Assembly: GCA_038040445.1 (NCBI GenBank)
Contig: JBBPIG010000024.1
Span: 1 to 46,799 of the forward strand
Reading direction: 5' to 3'
Source of the DNA: Acidobacteriota bacterium
GTDB lineage: Bacteria > Acidobacteriota > Blastocatellia > UBA7656
DNA length: 46,799 bases
Part shown: positions 37,120-46,761 of the stretch, in pieces
How positions within the stretch are numbered: the stretch's first letter is position 1
How the letters are laid out: each line of letters starts with the position of its first letter
The notes under the pieces: model-generated
What the model was told of the DNA's origin: nothing
What the model saw: the letters and a program-made list of their open reading frames with translations, nothing else
Databases searched by the model: none
Position numbers and translations under genes: made by a program

Positions 37120-38379
37120 TTACTTTTTTTGGGCTGCAGAGACTGCGCTAATATGAGTTTCCGGCGGCGGATTCTTCCCGTTCAGAGCGTGACACTTGGT
37201 GCACTGAAAAGTCGGATTCGCTTTCTTCTTATCGATCTCCAAATTCAGAATACCGTCGGCCGTCGCTTCGATATGACACCCGGTCCCTTCGCCCGCGCAC
37301 GATTTCACCTGGGTCCTCGTTCTCTTATCGAGCGTGTTCAGGGTCGCGACATTGTGACAACTCGTACAGCTCAAGCTCGAATGAGAAATCCACTCGTGTC
37401 GAAACTTCGCAGTGTGCCGTCCGCTCCACCTCTCTAACGTCAGTTTGTCGTTTATTCCCATCGCTGCCGCGAGCTTCGGATCTAAGTCGTCATGAGCTTG
37501 TGTTAACGAGGGGCGTTGGGCGGGCGGCAGAAGCTTATGGCAAGTGCCACAGTCCGACGAGGCAGGTTGTATTCCGTCCTGTGCATGACAGGTGAAACAA
37601 ACTGCGTGTGTCGGCGTGGTCTTGAACGCGCCCTTCTTCAGCCAGAAAGCATCCTCCGGCAAACTCTTTGGGGGCTTGGTGACGTACTCTTCATCCGACT
37701 CGCCTTGCGGCTGATAAGTCTTGTGGCAGACTGCGCAACTTTTTGGCTCGCTTTCTTCAGCCTTCGGCTCGTTCTTCTTTTCCGGTTTATCCTGCTCGAA
37801 TATGGCAGGCAAGAACCGAACGGGCCGCTTGGTTTTCTTATCGGGCTGATATAGCCCCACGATGTCCACGTGTTTGTCGTGAGGGAAACCGATGCCAAAT
37901 TCGGAAACGAAGGTCTGTCCTTGTTTCGAGGCGTTAAAGATTTCAATCGGATTGGGGAATGGATGTCGTGAACTGTCTCGCGGCGAAGGATTCGTGTGGC
38001 AGATCGTGCAGATCACCGGCTGGGCCCCGGTGAAGAACTGTTGGCGGTGGCACTTTACACACGAAGAATGCTCAGGGAAATCCGTCACGTCCGGGAAGGC
38101 GGAATCGCCGGTACGGACTTTGTTCCAGTTAGCCGTCGGAAACTTGTGGCAAGCATTGCAGGCTAACTGATGCTGCGCGATGCTGTGAGAAAACTGCGAA
38201 TAGTTGCGGCGCTGAGATGGTTTCGTCGCCGTTGATTTCGTATTGCGCTTTGCTTGAGACGGGCGCTGGGGTTCGTTTTCCGGGCTCGACCCGATCGCCA
38301 TCGAAGACAGGAACATCTGCCCGAGTCCCAGCAAACAAGTCACGGCGAGAATAGTGGACTTAGCTATTCGACCTCTCAT
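37120..38379 (-). CDS. Multiheme cytochrome c (eight CXXCH plus one CX6CH)
   Basis: This 419-residue exported protein has a signal peptide (about residues 8-28) and eight canonical heme motifs: CNACH, CVKCH, CTICH, CAVCH, CFTCH, CGTCH, CTSCH and CTKCH. Between the last two lies CAGEGTGCH, a C-x6-C-H that could be a ninth, non-standard attachment site. A Lys/Glu-rich linker (EQDKPEKKNEPKAEESEPK) separates an N-terminal triheme part from the rest. It is the first gene of a two-gene minus-strand unit with the nonaheme protein. Its partner and terminal acceptor are unknown. Confidence 0.87.
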   Translation of the reverse strand: MRGRIAKSTILAVTCLLGLGQMFLSSMAIGSSPENEPQRPSQAKRNTKSTATKPSQRRNYSQFSHSIAQHQLACNACHKFPTANWNKVRTGDSAFPDVTDFPEHSSCVKCHRQQFFTGAQPVICTICHTNPSPRDSSRHPFPNPIEIFNASKQGQTFVSEFGIGFPHDKHVDIVGLYQPDKKTKRPVRFLPAIFEQDKPEKKNEPKAEESEPKSCAVCHKTYQPQGESDEEYVTKPPKSLPEDAFWLKKGAFKTTPTHAVCFTCHAQDGIQPASSDCGTCHKLLPPAQRPSLTQAHDDLDPKLAAAMGINDKLTLERWSGRHTAKFRHEWISHSSLSCTSCHNVATLNTLDKRTRTQVKSCAGEGTGCHIEATADGILNLEIDKKKANPTFQCTKCHALNGKNPPPETHISAVSAAQKK

Positions 38380-38875
38380 TCGTTCTCAGATCAACTCTAC
38401 TCAGGCGCCTGTACAATTTACTATGATCGCGCGCGCCAACAATGATTTGCCCTGGTTTGAACCTGCAAACCGTGATCCAATTGCTTTCGGATTTCAACCG
38501 CGATCGATATCTCCGCACATATTGCTACGCGCGGTCGACGATCCCGCGAACGATTTTGATGCCAAATCGTTGCCGGGTCAAACGGAAGAGAGCCTCACTC
38601 AACACTCTTAGCCACTGATCGTTTGTTGCTGAATACCACGCACAATTCGCTGCGACTGTCACAAATAGCTTTGCGAAACGTCTCTGTCCTGCGCAAACTT
38701 CCCCACACTTCTGCGAAAAGACCCCAATCGACGACGAACGACTCCGCAGTTCAACTGGTTTTCCTCAGATAAAGGTAGCTTTCATCAAGTTGAGACCCGG
38801 CATAAACGTTGCTCTTTGTTGACTAATAGGGACTCGCGCGTTTCTTTGTGCTGAGTCCTCGAGAGAGGCGTGATT
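38380..38875. other. 496-base divergent intergenic region
   Basis: The region lies between the minus-strand multiheme unit and the plus-strand small cytochrome gene and must contain both promoters. A 62-codon frame (38423-38611) has no ribosome binding site and no recognisable family. No tandem Crp-type operator was found here. Confidence 0.5.
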
Positions 38876-39187
38876 ATGCTATTAGCAATTCGTAAATCGA
38901 TGAAACTTGCCGCGACCCTACTTGCGTTTCTGGTCTTCGCCGTACCCGTTCTGATGTGGACGCCCGCACTAGCGCAAGGCGAAGCAGTCGACGCGACCTA
39001 CAAAGCCAAGTGTGCGATGTGCCATGGGGTCAATGCCGAGAAGGCGTTCGATGCCACGAAGACTGACGAGGTACTGCTAGATGCCGTGCTGAAAGGCATC
39101 AAACCGAAGATGCCGAGCTACGATCAGAAACTCAGCCCCGATCAGGCTAAGAGTCTTGTAGCGTACATGAAATCGCTTAAGAAGTGA
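38876..39187 (+). CDS. Small monoheme cytochrome c, copy 3
   Basis: This 103-residue protein has a signal peptide (cleavage near PALAQG) and one heme site, KAKCAMCHGVNAEKAF. KPKMPSYDQKL probably provides the Met ligand. It is a divergent relative of the two small cytochromes at 30529 and 31156 (shared AKCAxCH and SLVAYMKSLK). ATG 38876 follows GAGAGG; GTG 38870 and ATG 38900 are alternatives. It precedes the CbcL-like gene across a hairpin, suggesting that it carries electrons from that complex. Confidence 0.87.
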   Translation: MLLAIRKSMKLAATLLAFLVFAVPVLMWTPALAQGEAVDATYKAKCAMCHGVNAEKAFDATKTDEVLLDAVLKGIKPKMPSYDQKLSPDQAKSLVAYMKSLKK

Positions 39188-39193
39188 GGGAAT

Positions 39194-39289
39194 CCTGGGA
39201 GCGCAGGCATCCCTGCCTGCCTTTCTTCTTCCCAGGGATTTTGTCGGCAGGCGGCAACGCGCGCAGGCAGGGATGCCTGCGCTCCCAGG
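39194..39289. repeat. Perfect 27-bp inverted repeat upstream of the CbcL-like gene
   Basis: Positions 39194-39220 and 39263-39289 are exact complements, core word GGGAGCGCAGGCATCCC. The right arm ends at the GGGGAGAG that serves as Shine-Dalgarno for ATG 39300, so folding could influence initiation. Confidence 0.92.
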
Positions 39290-39299
39290 GGAGAGATCA

Positions 39300-41240
39300 A
39301 TGAAGCGCTCTGTTTCGATCGGGACGGTGTTGCTGTTCATCTTCTTTGCGACCTATGAGCTCACAAGCAGGGCTCACGCGCACGATCAGCCTGCCATAGC
39401 TAGTTCGGCTCTGAGTTTCGAGACGACTCAAGCTTCCGATGCCAGATCGGCTGCGAAGGAAAAGGCCAGCGGTCCCGCGCTTGACTGCAGCGCCTGTCAT
39501 GGAGCAGGAAAGGCTCTCCCTTATCTAGGGGGCGCCCTCTTTCATGCTGGCGCACATAGAGCTTACGATCGCGGTTTTCACGGGCGGGCGATTCAAAACG
39601 GGAAGAAAGCAGCTAGTTGTGTCGATTGCCATTCGATCGCCGGCGATATGAAAACAATCCTGCCGGCGAGCGACCCGAGATCCACAATCAATCGAGCCAA
39701 CCTGGCCAAGACCTGCGGCTCCTGTCATGGTGACAAGTCCGCTATGACCGGGACCGGCATCAGCAATCGCCCGTTTATCTCGTATCAGGAGAGCGTTCAC
39801 GCGCGCGCAGTTTCGCGAGGCAACACGAAAGCCGCGGTCTGCACCGACTGCCACAACAGCCACGACATATTGCCCGCGTCGGATGCCGATTCCCCCATCT
39901 TCAAGCCGAACATCCCGAGGACCTGCGGCCAGTGTCACTCAAAGATCGAGGCCGAATACAACCAGAGCGTTCACGGCGAAGCGGTAGCGCGTGGCGTTTC
40001 GCGCTCGCCGGTGTGCACTGACTGTCACGGCATTCACAGCATTAAGCCGCACCTCGATCCGGCCACCTCGAAGACTTCGCGATCGCTGGCCACTGGAAGC
40101 TGCTCGCAGTGCCACGAAGGGGTTGCGTTGTCGCAGGAGTTTGGCGTTGCCGGAGGACGCGTAAGCAGCTATCAAGAGAGCTATCATGGCCTTGCGTCAA
40201 AGCTGGGCTCCAAGTTTGTGGCTAATTGCGCAAGCTGTCACGGGGTCCACAACATCTTGCCGTCTTCCGATTCGCGCTCGATGATCAACCCCGCCAATCT
40301 CATCAGTACGTGCGGCCAGTGCCATCCGGGAGCGAGCGAAAACTTTGTTATCGGTAAACTCCATCTCAATGTTCCTGCGTCGCAGGACACTAGCTCGGCG
40401 TCGCCGGACATTGGCAGCACCATGACGGGCTGGGTGCGGTGGGTATATCTCTGGCTGATCGGTGTGGTCATCGGGGGAATGATCGTTCATAATGTGCTCG
40501 TCTGGCTCAGGAAGGCCCTTGCAAAACGCCGGGATCCCGAGCGCTCGATTCCCCGAATGACTGGTATGCAGCGCTTCCAGCATTGGGTCTTGCTCACAAG
40601 TTTCATTGCCCTCGTGCTGACAGGCTTCGCGCTCAAGTATCCGGATTCCTGGATCGCCCCTTTGTTGGGCGGCAGTGAAGCATTCAGGCGCGTCTGCCAT
40701 CGCGCTGCCGGCATGATCTTGCTGGCAGTCGGGCTTTTTCACCTAGGCTACCTCGCCTTCACAAGAGAAGGCCGCAGAGGATTGATCGACTTGTTGCCGC
40801 GTAAGAAGGACGTCACGGATTTTGCGCAGGCCGTGTCCTACCATGTTGGCGCGAGAACGTCTAAGCCGAAGTTCGCCAGGTTCAACTACGGCGAGAAGTT
40901 AGAGTATTGGGGCGTAGTGTGGGGCACGACTATCATGGGCCTCACAGGAATGATGGTGTGGTTCAAAGTTGAAATGTTCAGCTTCCTGCCGAGATGGTGC
41001 ATAGACGTTGCGCTGTCAATCCACTTCTATGAAGCAATTCTTGCAACTTTGGTCATCGTGGTCTGGCACTTCTACAATGTGATCTTTGATCCGGACGTGT
41101 ACCCCCTCAACTGGTCACTGGTAGACGGCCGCGTTTCAGAAGAGTATTACAAGGAAGAGCACGAACTCGACTATGACCAGATCATGTCTGCTAGGCGAGA
41201 GCCGCAAGAGAAGCAGGATCACACTGGAGAGATGAAATGA
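39300..41240 (+). CDS. cbcL: CbcL-like fusion of nonaheme cytochrome c and diheme cytochrome b
   Basis: This 646-residue inner-membrane protein has a signal sequence, nine CXXCH sites in its first 370 residues (CSACH, CVDCH, CGSCH, CTDCH, CGQCH, CTDCH, CSQCH, CASCH, CGQCH) and a C-terminal HydC/FdnI-type b-cytochrome domain. Likely heme b ligands lie in FQHWVLL, VCHRAAG, LFHLGY, SIHFYE and VWHFYN. Known case: Geobacter CbcL has the same design and oxidises menaquinol for low-potential extracellular acceptors. GGGGAGAG precedes the ATG. Its last four bases (ATGA) overlap the start of the ImcH-like gene. Confidence 0.85.
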   Translation: MKRSVSIGTVLLFIFFATYELTSRAHAHDQPAIASSALSFETTQASDARSAAKEKASGPALDCSACHGAGKALPYLGGALFHAGAHRAYDRGFHGRAIQNGKKAASCVDCHSIAGDMKTILPASDPRSTINRANLAKTCGSCHGDKSAMTGTGISNRPFISYQESVHARAVSRGNTKAAVCTDCHNSHDILPASDADSPIFKPNIPRTCGQCHSKIEAEYNQSVHGEAVARGVSRSPVCTDCHGIHSIKPHLDPATSKTSRSLATGSCSQCHEGVALSQEFGVAGGRVSSYQESYHGLASKLGSKFVANCASCHGVHNILPSSDSRSMINPANLISTCGQCHPGASENFVIGKLHLNVPASQDTSSASPDIGSTMTGWVRWVYLWLIGVVIGGMIVHNVLVWLRKALAKRRDPERSIPRMTGMQRFQHWVLLTSFIALVLTGFALKYPDSWIAPLLGGSEAFRRVCHRAAGMILLAVGLFHLGYLAFTREGRRGLIDLLPRKKDVTDFAQAVSYHVGARTSKPKFARFNYGEKLEYWGVVWGTTIMGLTGMMVWFKVEMFSFLPRWCIDVALSIHFYEAILATLVIVVWHFYNVIFDPDVYPLNWSLVDGRVSEEYYKEEHELDYDQIMSARREPQEKQDHTGEMK

Positions 41241-42847
41241 GTGAAGACCGGGAGGTTTCCCGCAAGCCGCCTCGGCTGTTTCGCAACTTCATTAGTCTTA
41301 TCGGGGCGACTATTGTTGCCGCAAGCCTCGCCAGCATCCTTTTCCTATTCCTCACCGAGATGCTTGGCGCAAGAAGCAAGCCCTATCTCGGAATATTCAC
41401 CTACATCGTCTTTCCGGCCGTCATGATTTTCGGTTTGGTGACTGTACTCGCCGGTATGCTAATCGAGCGGCGACGTCGCCACAGGGCCGGCGCGTCAGGG
41501 TCGTCAGGCTTGGGGACTTACCCACACATAGACTTGAACGACCCTCGGCGCCGGCGCTCGCTGATGACTTTCATCGTCCTGATGTTTGTCTTTATCTTCG
41601 TTAGCGCATTCGGCAGCTACCGCGCATACGAGTTCACCGATTCAGTCGTATTCTGCGGCCAGCTCTGCCACGCGGTGATGAAACCCGAGTTCGTCGCCTA
41701 TCAAGCTTCGCCACACGCGCGAGTCAAATGCGTGGAGTGTCACGTTGGCCCGGGCGCAGGCTGGTACGTGAAGTCAAAGATGTCGGGAGCGTATCAGCTC
41801 TATTCCGTCACGTTCAACAAATTTCCCAGGCCGATTCCAACCCCTGTGCACGACCTCAGACCCGCCCAGGACACGTGCGAGCAGTGTCACTGGCCCGAGA
41901 AGTTTTTTGGCGCGCAGTTGAAGATCTTCAACCGGTTTGGATATGACGAAAAGAACACGCTAAATCAAACTCGCATGCTGATAAACACGGGCGGTGGCGG
42001 CGCTTCCAGCGGAAGGGTCGAAGGTATTCACTGGCACATGAATATCGCGAATGAGATTACCTACATTTCGACCGACGACCAGAGGCAGACAATTCCGTGG
42101 GTAAGGGCGAAAGACCACGACGGCAACATAACGGAGTACAAGACGCCGGATTTTCAAATGTCAGCAGCGGAAATCGAAAGCGCCCAGAAGCGACGAGTCG
42201 ATTGCGTCGATTGCCACAACCGGCCCGCTCACATTTATCTTCCGCCCGATCGCGCTGTTGACGAAGCTCTCGTCGGCGGGAGGCTCGATGCTTCACTTCC
42301 ATTCTTGAAACAACAGGCGGTCGCCGCGTTAACAACAAACTACGAGACGACCAGTGAAGCTGTGAGCGGAATCGCCTCGAGCCTCGGTGACTACTATGCC
42401 CGCAATTACCCCGACGTTTATGCGAGCAAGCGCGATTCGGTTAATGGGGCAATCGAGGAGTTGCAGCGCATCTTTCAGACCTACTTTTTCCCCGAGATGA
42501 AGGTCGACTTCCGGACTCATCCGAACAACATCGGCCACTTCTACAACCTCGGTTGCTTCCGGTGCCACGACGGCAACCACGTCAGCGACGCGGGCAAGAA
42601 AATCAGGACGGATTGCAACATCTGCCACACCGTGCTTGATCAAACCCAGGGCGAGACGCATCTAGCCGTGCAAAAAGGGGCTTTTCAGCATCCTGTGGAT
42701 GTTGGGCCGTTGTCGGGGTTCAAGTGCACCGACTGCCATGAAGGAGCCGGCGCCTTCAAGCATCCAGTCGATCTCGGTGATATCTCGCAATTCAAGTGCA
42801 CTGATTGTCATTCGGGAACAAAGGCCGAAGGAAAAAAGATTCGGTAG
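41237..42847 (+). CDS. ImcH-like NapC/NirT-family multiheme quinol dehydrogenase
   Basis: This 536-residue protein has three N-terminal membrane helices (about 20-45, 52-75, 110-130) and eight heme sites: CGQLCH (C-x3-CH) followed by CVECH, CEQCH, CVDCH, CFRCH, CNICH, CTDCH and CTDCH. The stretch [12 protein letters not shown] with [16 protein letters not shown] is the NapC/NirT quinol-site signature. Three helices plus a multiheme tail is the design of Geobacter ImcH, the menaquinol oxidase for higher-potential extracellular electron transfer. The C-terminus has two near-identical FKHPVDxGxxSxFKCTDCH repeats. It is translationally coupled to the CbcL-like gene. Confidence 0.83.
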   Translation: MSEDREVSRKPPRLFRNFISLIGATIVAASLASILFLFLTEMLGARSKPYLGIFTYIVFPAVMIFGLVTVLAGMLIERRRRHRAGASGSSGLGTYPHIDLNDPRRRRSLMTFIVLMFVFIFVSAFGSYRAYEFTDSVVFCGQLCHAVMKPEFVAYQASPHARVKCVECHVGPGAGWYVKSKMSGAYQLYSVTFNKFPRPIPTPVHDLRPAQDTCEQCHWPEKFFGAQLKIFNRFGYDEKNTLNQTRMLINTGGGGASSGRVEGIHWHMNIANEITYISTDDQRQTIPWVRAKDHDGNITEYKTPDFQMSAAEIESAQKRRVDCVDCHNRPAHIYLPPDRAVDEALVGGRLDASLPFLKQQAVAALTTNYETTSEAVSGIASSLGDYYARNYPDVYASKRDSVNGAIEELQRIFQTYFFPEMKVDFRTHPNNIGHFYNLGCFRCHDGNHVSDAGKKIRTDCNICHTVLDQTQGETHLAVQKGAFQHPVDVGPLSGFKCTDCHEGAGAFKHPVDLGDISQFKCTDCHSGTKAEGKKIR

Positions 42848-43122
42848 CCCTGCGTTTTGCAAAGAGCCTCACGCGCTGCCTCAGGCGCAGGCGATGAGCG
42901 AGGACGAGATCGCGGCTGAAATAAGCAGCTTACCGGATCAATGCGCAACCGGGGACGCCCGAAGCTCGTTCTTCCTCTGCGTAAATTCACGCCAGATCCT
43001 GTGAAATTCTCCGCAACAAGACGCCCCCAACCAGGCAAGATAGCGCGGATTCGCATTCTGTTTCGACGGAACAGTGATTGCCCTTTCAACGCGCGGCTTC
43101 GAAGATGCCCGCGAGAAATCCG

Positions 43123-44544
43123 ATGAGCACGAACAACACCCTGGAAGTGGTAATCGACGGGCAGCCGGTCGCAGTGTCAGCCAAACTGCTGGAAAAGTAC
43201 AACCAGCCGGGTCCGCGCTACACAAGCTACCCGACCGCGCCCGAATGGGACGACACCTTTGGCCCGGCACAACTGCGCGAGGCTTTTCGCGAAGCCAACG
43301 CCAAGCCTCACCCTGCACCCGCATCTCTCTATTTTCATATCCCCTTTTGCGAGTCGCTGTGCCTCTACTGCGGCTGCAATGTCGTCATCAACAAACGGCA
43401 CGAGGTAGCTTCTCCATACCTGACTCATCTCAAACGCGAAATCGATATCGTCAGCGCTGAGGTGGATCGAACTCGCAAGGTTGAACAGCTTCACTGGGGC
43501 GGAGGCACGCCCACTTATCTCTCTCCAGAGCAGATCGAAGATCTTTACGCGTATATCGAAGAGCGGTTTTCTTTATCGCCCAGTGCTGAAGTCAGCATCG
43601 AAGTCGATCCGCGAGTGACAACCGAGGAGCACTGCCGCGCGCTGCGCCGGTCGGGCTTTAATCGCATCAGCATGGGCATTCAGGATTTCGATCCTCTGGT
43701 GCAGAAGACCATTCATCGAGTGCAGCCCTTCGAAGACACGCGTCGCTTGTACGACTACTGTCGCGAGATTGGCTTCGAAAGCATCAACGTCGATTTGATC
43801 TACGGACTGCCGCATCAGACGGCTGAAAGCTTCAGCGATACCGTCGACAAGATCATCACCATGAACCCGGATCGCATAGCGGTCTTCAGCTATGCTCACG
43901 TTCCGTGGATGAAGAAACAGCAGGGCAGCTTCGCGCAATTCCTGCCTGAGGGCTTCGAGAAGTTCCGCATCTTCACCAATGCGATCAGGAAGCTCACGGA
44001 CTTTGGGTATCGCTACATCGGTCTGGACCACTTCGCGCGGCCAGACGACGAGATATGCCGCGCCCAGGACAATCGAACTCTTCATCGAAACTTCCAAGGC
44101 TATACGACAAAGGCAGGCTGTGATTTATACGCGATGGGGGTTAGCTCAATCAGCGGCCTTGAAGACGCGTACGCGCAGAACAGGCGCGATCTGCCGAGCT
44201 ACTATTCATCCATCGACGCCGGTCAGTTGCCCGCCATGCGAGGCTTACGCGTGAGCAATGAAGACAAGTTGCGACGCTCGGTCATCAACCGCATCCTGTG
44301 TCACACGGTAATAGTGAAGTCGGAAATCGAGCGCGATTTTGGAATTGACTTTGATGAGCACTTCGCTCGCGAGCTGGAGCGTCTGCGCGATCTGGAACGT
44401 GACGAATTGGTGCGGCTCGACAACGGCCGTGTCGAGGTAGCGCCACTCGGGCGGATATTCATTCGGAATATAGCGATGGTTTTCGACGCGTATCTCAACA
44501 AACCCGAGACTGCGCGGAGCCAGGTGTTCTCGAAAACGTTATAG
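43123..44544 (+). CDS. hemN: Oxygen-independent coproporphyrinogen III oxidase
   Basis: This 473-residue radical-SAM enzyme converts coproporphyrinogen III to protoporphyrinogen IX without oxygen, a late step of heme synthesis. Marks of the family are NQPGPRYTSYPTAPEW, the cluster motif CESLCLYCGCN (Cx3Cx2C plus the extra Cys of HemN), HWGGGTPTYL and the RISMGIQDFDPLVQKTIHRVQ segment. ATG 43123 is chosen by similarity; ATG 43105 and TTG 43078 are in frame and the ribosome binding site is weak. Anaerobic heme supply suits the many cytochromes next door. Confidence 0.95.
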   Translation: MSTNNTLEVVIDGQPVAVSAKLLEKYNQPGPRYTSYPTAPEWDDTFGPAQLREAFREANAKPHPAPASLYFHIPFCESLCLYCGCNVVINKRHEVASPYLTHLKREIDIVSAEVDRTRKVEQLHWGGGTPTYLSPEQIEDLYAYIEERFSLSPSAEVSIEVDPRVTTEEHCRALRRSGFNRISMGIQDFDPLVQKTIHRVQPFEDTRRLYDYCREIGFESINVDLIYGLPHQTAESFSDTVDKIITMNPDRIAVFSYAHVPWMKKQQGSFAQFLPEGFEKFRIFTNAIRKLTDFGYRYIGLDHFARPDDEICRAQDNRTLHRNFQGYTTKAGCDLYAMGVSSISGLEDAYAQNRRDLPSYYSSIDAGQLPAMRGLRVSNEDKLRRSVINRILCHTVIVKSEIERDFGIDFDEHFARELERLRDLERDELVRLDNGRVEVAPLGRIFIRNIAMVFDAYLNKPETARSQVFSKTL

Positions 44545-44595
44545 ATGTCGAAGAGGGTCTTCCGCGCTGTAGGAGGCACCTGCTAGGAGCTAGAG

Positions 44596-45150
44596 ATGTC
44601 AAAAGCGTTCTACATTCTGAAGCACGAACATCGGGTCATTGAGCGAGTAATGCGCGCTGTTGATGGGGTCTGTTTCAGGCTCGAAGGGGGCGTTAAGGTG
44701 CCGGCTGAGGTGTTGCTCGAGATAGCCGATTTCATCGCGACGTTCGCCGATCGCTACCATCACGGCAAGGAGGAGACACTTCTCTTCCCCGCCCTTGCAA
44801 AGCAGGGTATTACTCGCGAAGGCGGACCCCTCGGCGTGATGGAGTATGAGCACCAAGTCGAACGCGAGCTGATCGCGGACCTGCGCCAGGCAATCGACCT
44901 GTACCAGGAGGGAGACGTTGAGGGCACTCAGAACTTCATCGGGGCCGCTCGCGCCTACCTGCGGCTGTTGGTTGGCCACATCGAAAAGGAAGACAGCATA
45001 TTGTTCCGAATCGCCGATGAAATACTGGACGATGAAGAGAAGGACGCACTAGCCGAGAGCTTCAAGCAGCTTGACGTCGCCTTAGGCGACCGCAGTCTAC
45101 AAGACTATGAACGGATCGCCTCGGAGATGGAGGCGAAGTGGGCGTTGTGA
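44596..45150 (+). CDS. Hemerythrin-like (HHE) domain protein
   Basis: This 184-residue protein has the four-helix hemerythrin pattern: KHEHRVIERV, DRYHHGKEETLLFPAL, MEYEHQVEREL and VGHIEKEDSILFRIAD. The His and Glu residues hold a di-iron site that can bind oxygen or nitric oxide. The remaining C-terminus (EMEAKWAL) is helical. TAGGAG precedes ATG 44596. It follows hemN by 51 bases. A stub of a related gene lies at 10891-11040. Likely roles are oxygen or NO sensing, or protection of anaerobic enzymes. Confidence 0.92.
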   Translation: MSKAFYILKHEHRVIERVMRAVDGVCFRLEGGVKVPAEVLLEIADFIATFADRYHHGKEETLLFPALAKQGITREGGPLGVMEYEHQVERELIADLRQAIDLYQEGDVEGTQNFIGAARAYLRLLVGHIEKEDSILFRIADEILDDEEKDALAESFKQLDVALGDRSLQDYERIASEMEAKWAL

Positions 45151-45189
45151 GAATGATAAGGCAGCGCGCGCAGCTGCACCGCGTCCGGC

Positions 45190-45277
45190 AGAAGCGCATG
45201 GAGTTCAGGCTTTAGCCTGGTAGTACCTTCCTCCGGCGACGCACAACCAGGCTAAAGCCTGAACTCCATGCGCTTCT
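45190..45277. repeat. Perfect 32-bp inverted repeat between convergent genes
   Basis: Positions 45190-45221 and 45246-45277 are exact complements with a 24-base loop, core word GGAGTTCAGGCTTTAGCC. The same word type (AGCCTAAAGGCTGAACT) recurs near 46765 at the window end. It lies 40 bases after the hemerythrin gene and 34 bases before the end of the opposite ABC gene. Confidence 0.93.
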
Positions 45278-45310
45278 CCTGAAGACGATGGCTTAGCCAC
45301 CCTTTCGCTT

Positions 45311-46216
45311 TCAGGATGGCTCATTCTTGATTGCATGCTTTTTTGTCCACGGATCGGGGATATATGTATCGGTCCCTTGTGCGCTGGATACCGGGTGAGT
45401 CAATTGCGTGACTTGGGGCAGGTCGCTTGACTGGAACTCGGCCGGGGTCCCAAAAAAGACCGGCCGCCCTTGCTCGAGCACCATCACCCTCATCCGACTA
45501 GATTCGCGCTCGGGAAGTTCATCGCTGTTTGTTATGCGCTCAATAGAGATCTCGCCCGACTCGTGTTTCAGCGCGGAATGAGTTTCCAGATACGGAATTT
45601 CATGCAGCTCCTTCGTGACGAACAGTGATGAGATTTGATGAATGTCTCTCGCTCGAATCACCAGGTCAAGCATTGCTCTCGCATTTATCGGATCAAGGCC
45701 CGCGGTCGCCTCATCGAAAAGCATGATCTTAGGCCAACCGACCAGCGCACGCGCGAACTCCAGCCGCCGCCCCATCCCTACTGAAAGCTCTTCGGGGAGC
45801 GTATCCATTTCCTCTTCGAGCCCGACGAAACTAAGAATCTCGCGGACCGCGCGCTCGGTATCTTCTTCACGCCATCCGTGCTCATCCAAACGATAAGCGG
45901 TGTTATCGTAGACGGACATTCCGGTAAAGAGCGATTGTTCTTGAAACAGTATGCCCATTGATGCGCTTCGAAGCGCCAACAGTTCCTGTTCGTCTAGCGC
46001 TGTGATCTCGCGCCCTTCCACAAGAACCTCGCCAGCGTCAGGCGCGAACAGGCCCGACGCTACGCGGAGAAGCACCGATTTGCCCGAGCCCGAAATTCCC
46101 GTTATGCAAATCATCTGTCCGCGTTCTAGCCGGAAGCTCAGGTCGTCGAGCGCGCGCTTATCCTCGAAGCTAATCGAGACGTGTCGAAATTCGATGGCAG
46201 CCGGGTTGTTCGTCAT
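45311..46216 (-). CDS. MlaF-like ABC transporter ATP-binding protein
   Basis: This 301-residue ATPase has Walker A GISGSGKS near residue 44, a Q-loop in MGILFQEQSLF, a signature region LSVGMGRRLEFARAL, and Walker B with DEATAGLDP. The pattern fits the MlaF-type family that drives phospholipid or solvent-related transport with MlaE and MlaD proteins, none of which lie in this window. An appended tail of about 90 residues follows the H-loop region. ATG 46216 follows CAGGAAAC; the longer frame upstream reads into a MITE-like insertion. Confidence 0.85.
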   Translation of the reverse strand: MTNNPAAIEFRHVSISFEDKRALDDLSFRLERGQMICITGISGSGKSVLLRVASGLFAPDAGEVLVEGREITALDEQELLALRSASMGILFQEQSLFTGMSVYDNTAYRLDEHGWREEDTERAVREILSFVGLEEEMDTLPEELSVGMGRRLEFARALVGWPKIMLFDEATAGLDPINARAMLDLVIRARDIHQISSLFVTKELHEIPYLETHSALKHESGEISIERITNSDELPERESSRMRVMVLEQGRPVFFGTPAEFQSSDLPQVTQLTHPVSSAQGTDTYIPDPWTKKHAIKNEPS

Positions 46217-46228
46217 TTCAGTTTCCTG

Positions 46229-46334
46229 GCAGGCTGCTGAAAAAGCCAAAACGGGCCTCTCCCTGGGGAGTGCCGATACGTTGGTGGGATTGCACCTGAA
46301 CACTTGTGTGTCATCGACTTTTTCAGCAGCCTGC
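46229..46334. mobile_element. MITE-like element B
   Basis: Perfect 17-bp terminal inverted repeats GCAGGCTGCTGAAAAAG and complement bound a 106-base element. Its right part (46281-46333) is about 80% identical to part of element A (13497-13551). No coding capacity is present. It sits between the DUF5335-like and ABC genes, its left end touching the Shine-Dalgarno of the ABC gene. Confidence 0.75.
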
Positions 46335-46356
46335 TACGCGAAAACTCTTCCTCCAA

Positions 46357-46737
46357 CTATTCCAAAATGGCGTCGGGCACGAGATCGGGGAACTCCGGAG
46401 ACCGAAAGCGCACCAGCGTCGTTGCCTCGCTGGCCGACTCGATTTGCAGAGCCTCATTTGCGCCTTCTTCAGTCTGGTCGAGCCTTACATGCGTGGGCGC
46501 CATGATGGTATGCGTCATATGTTCATCCGGCGTCCTGCCTACCATCAGCGAGATGCTGTCCCTATCGGCATTTCGCAAATCAGCGGTGATGCCTTCGAAA
46601 GGTAACTCACGCACTTCGACCTGTGCCCCGAACTCAGAACCGAACACTTCGATGGTGGCGAGCCATCCCTGATGTGCGCTGCTGAAGCCGTGGAAGAATT
46701 CAGACCAGGCTTCGCGGAAAATCTCTTGTGTTGGCAT
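46357..46737 (-). CDS. DUF5335-like hypothetical protein
   Basis: This 126-residue soluble protein has the pattern EWSEFFHGFSSAHQGW then VEVRELPFEGITADL and ISLMVG, ending FRSPEFPDLVPDAILE, which I associate with DUF5335, a family without known function. No signal peptide or metal motif is present. AGGTAGG lies upstream of the ATG. It is co-directional with the ABC gene, separated by a MITE-like insertion that may have split an operon. Confidence 0.68.
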   Translation of the reverse strand: MPTQEIFREAWSEFFHGFSSAHQGWLATIEVFGSEFGAQVEVRELPFEGITADLRNADRDSISLMVGRTPDEHMTHTIMAPTHVRLDQTEEGANEALQIESASEATTLVRFRSPEFPDLVPDAILE

Positions 46738-46761
46738 ATCGAACCTACCTTTCCGAACAGG

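Noticed and set aside
38423-38611. 62-codon frame upstream of the small cytochrome gene
   Set aside because: No Shine-Dalgarno and no recognisable motif; likely chance.
42894-43004. Short frame starting MSEDEIAAEISSLPDQ between the ImcH-like gene and hemN
   Set aside because: Only 36 codons, poor ribosome site and no similarity that I recognise; could be a relic but unsupported.
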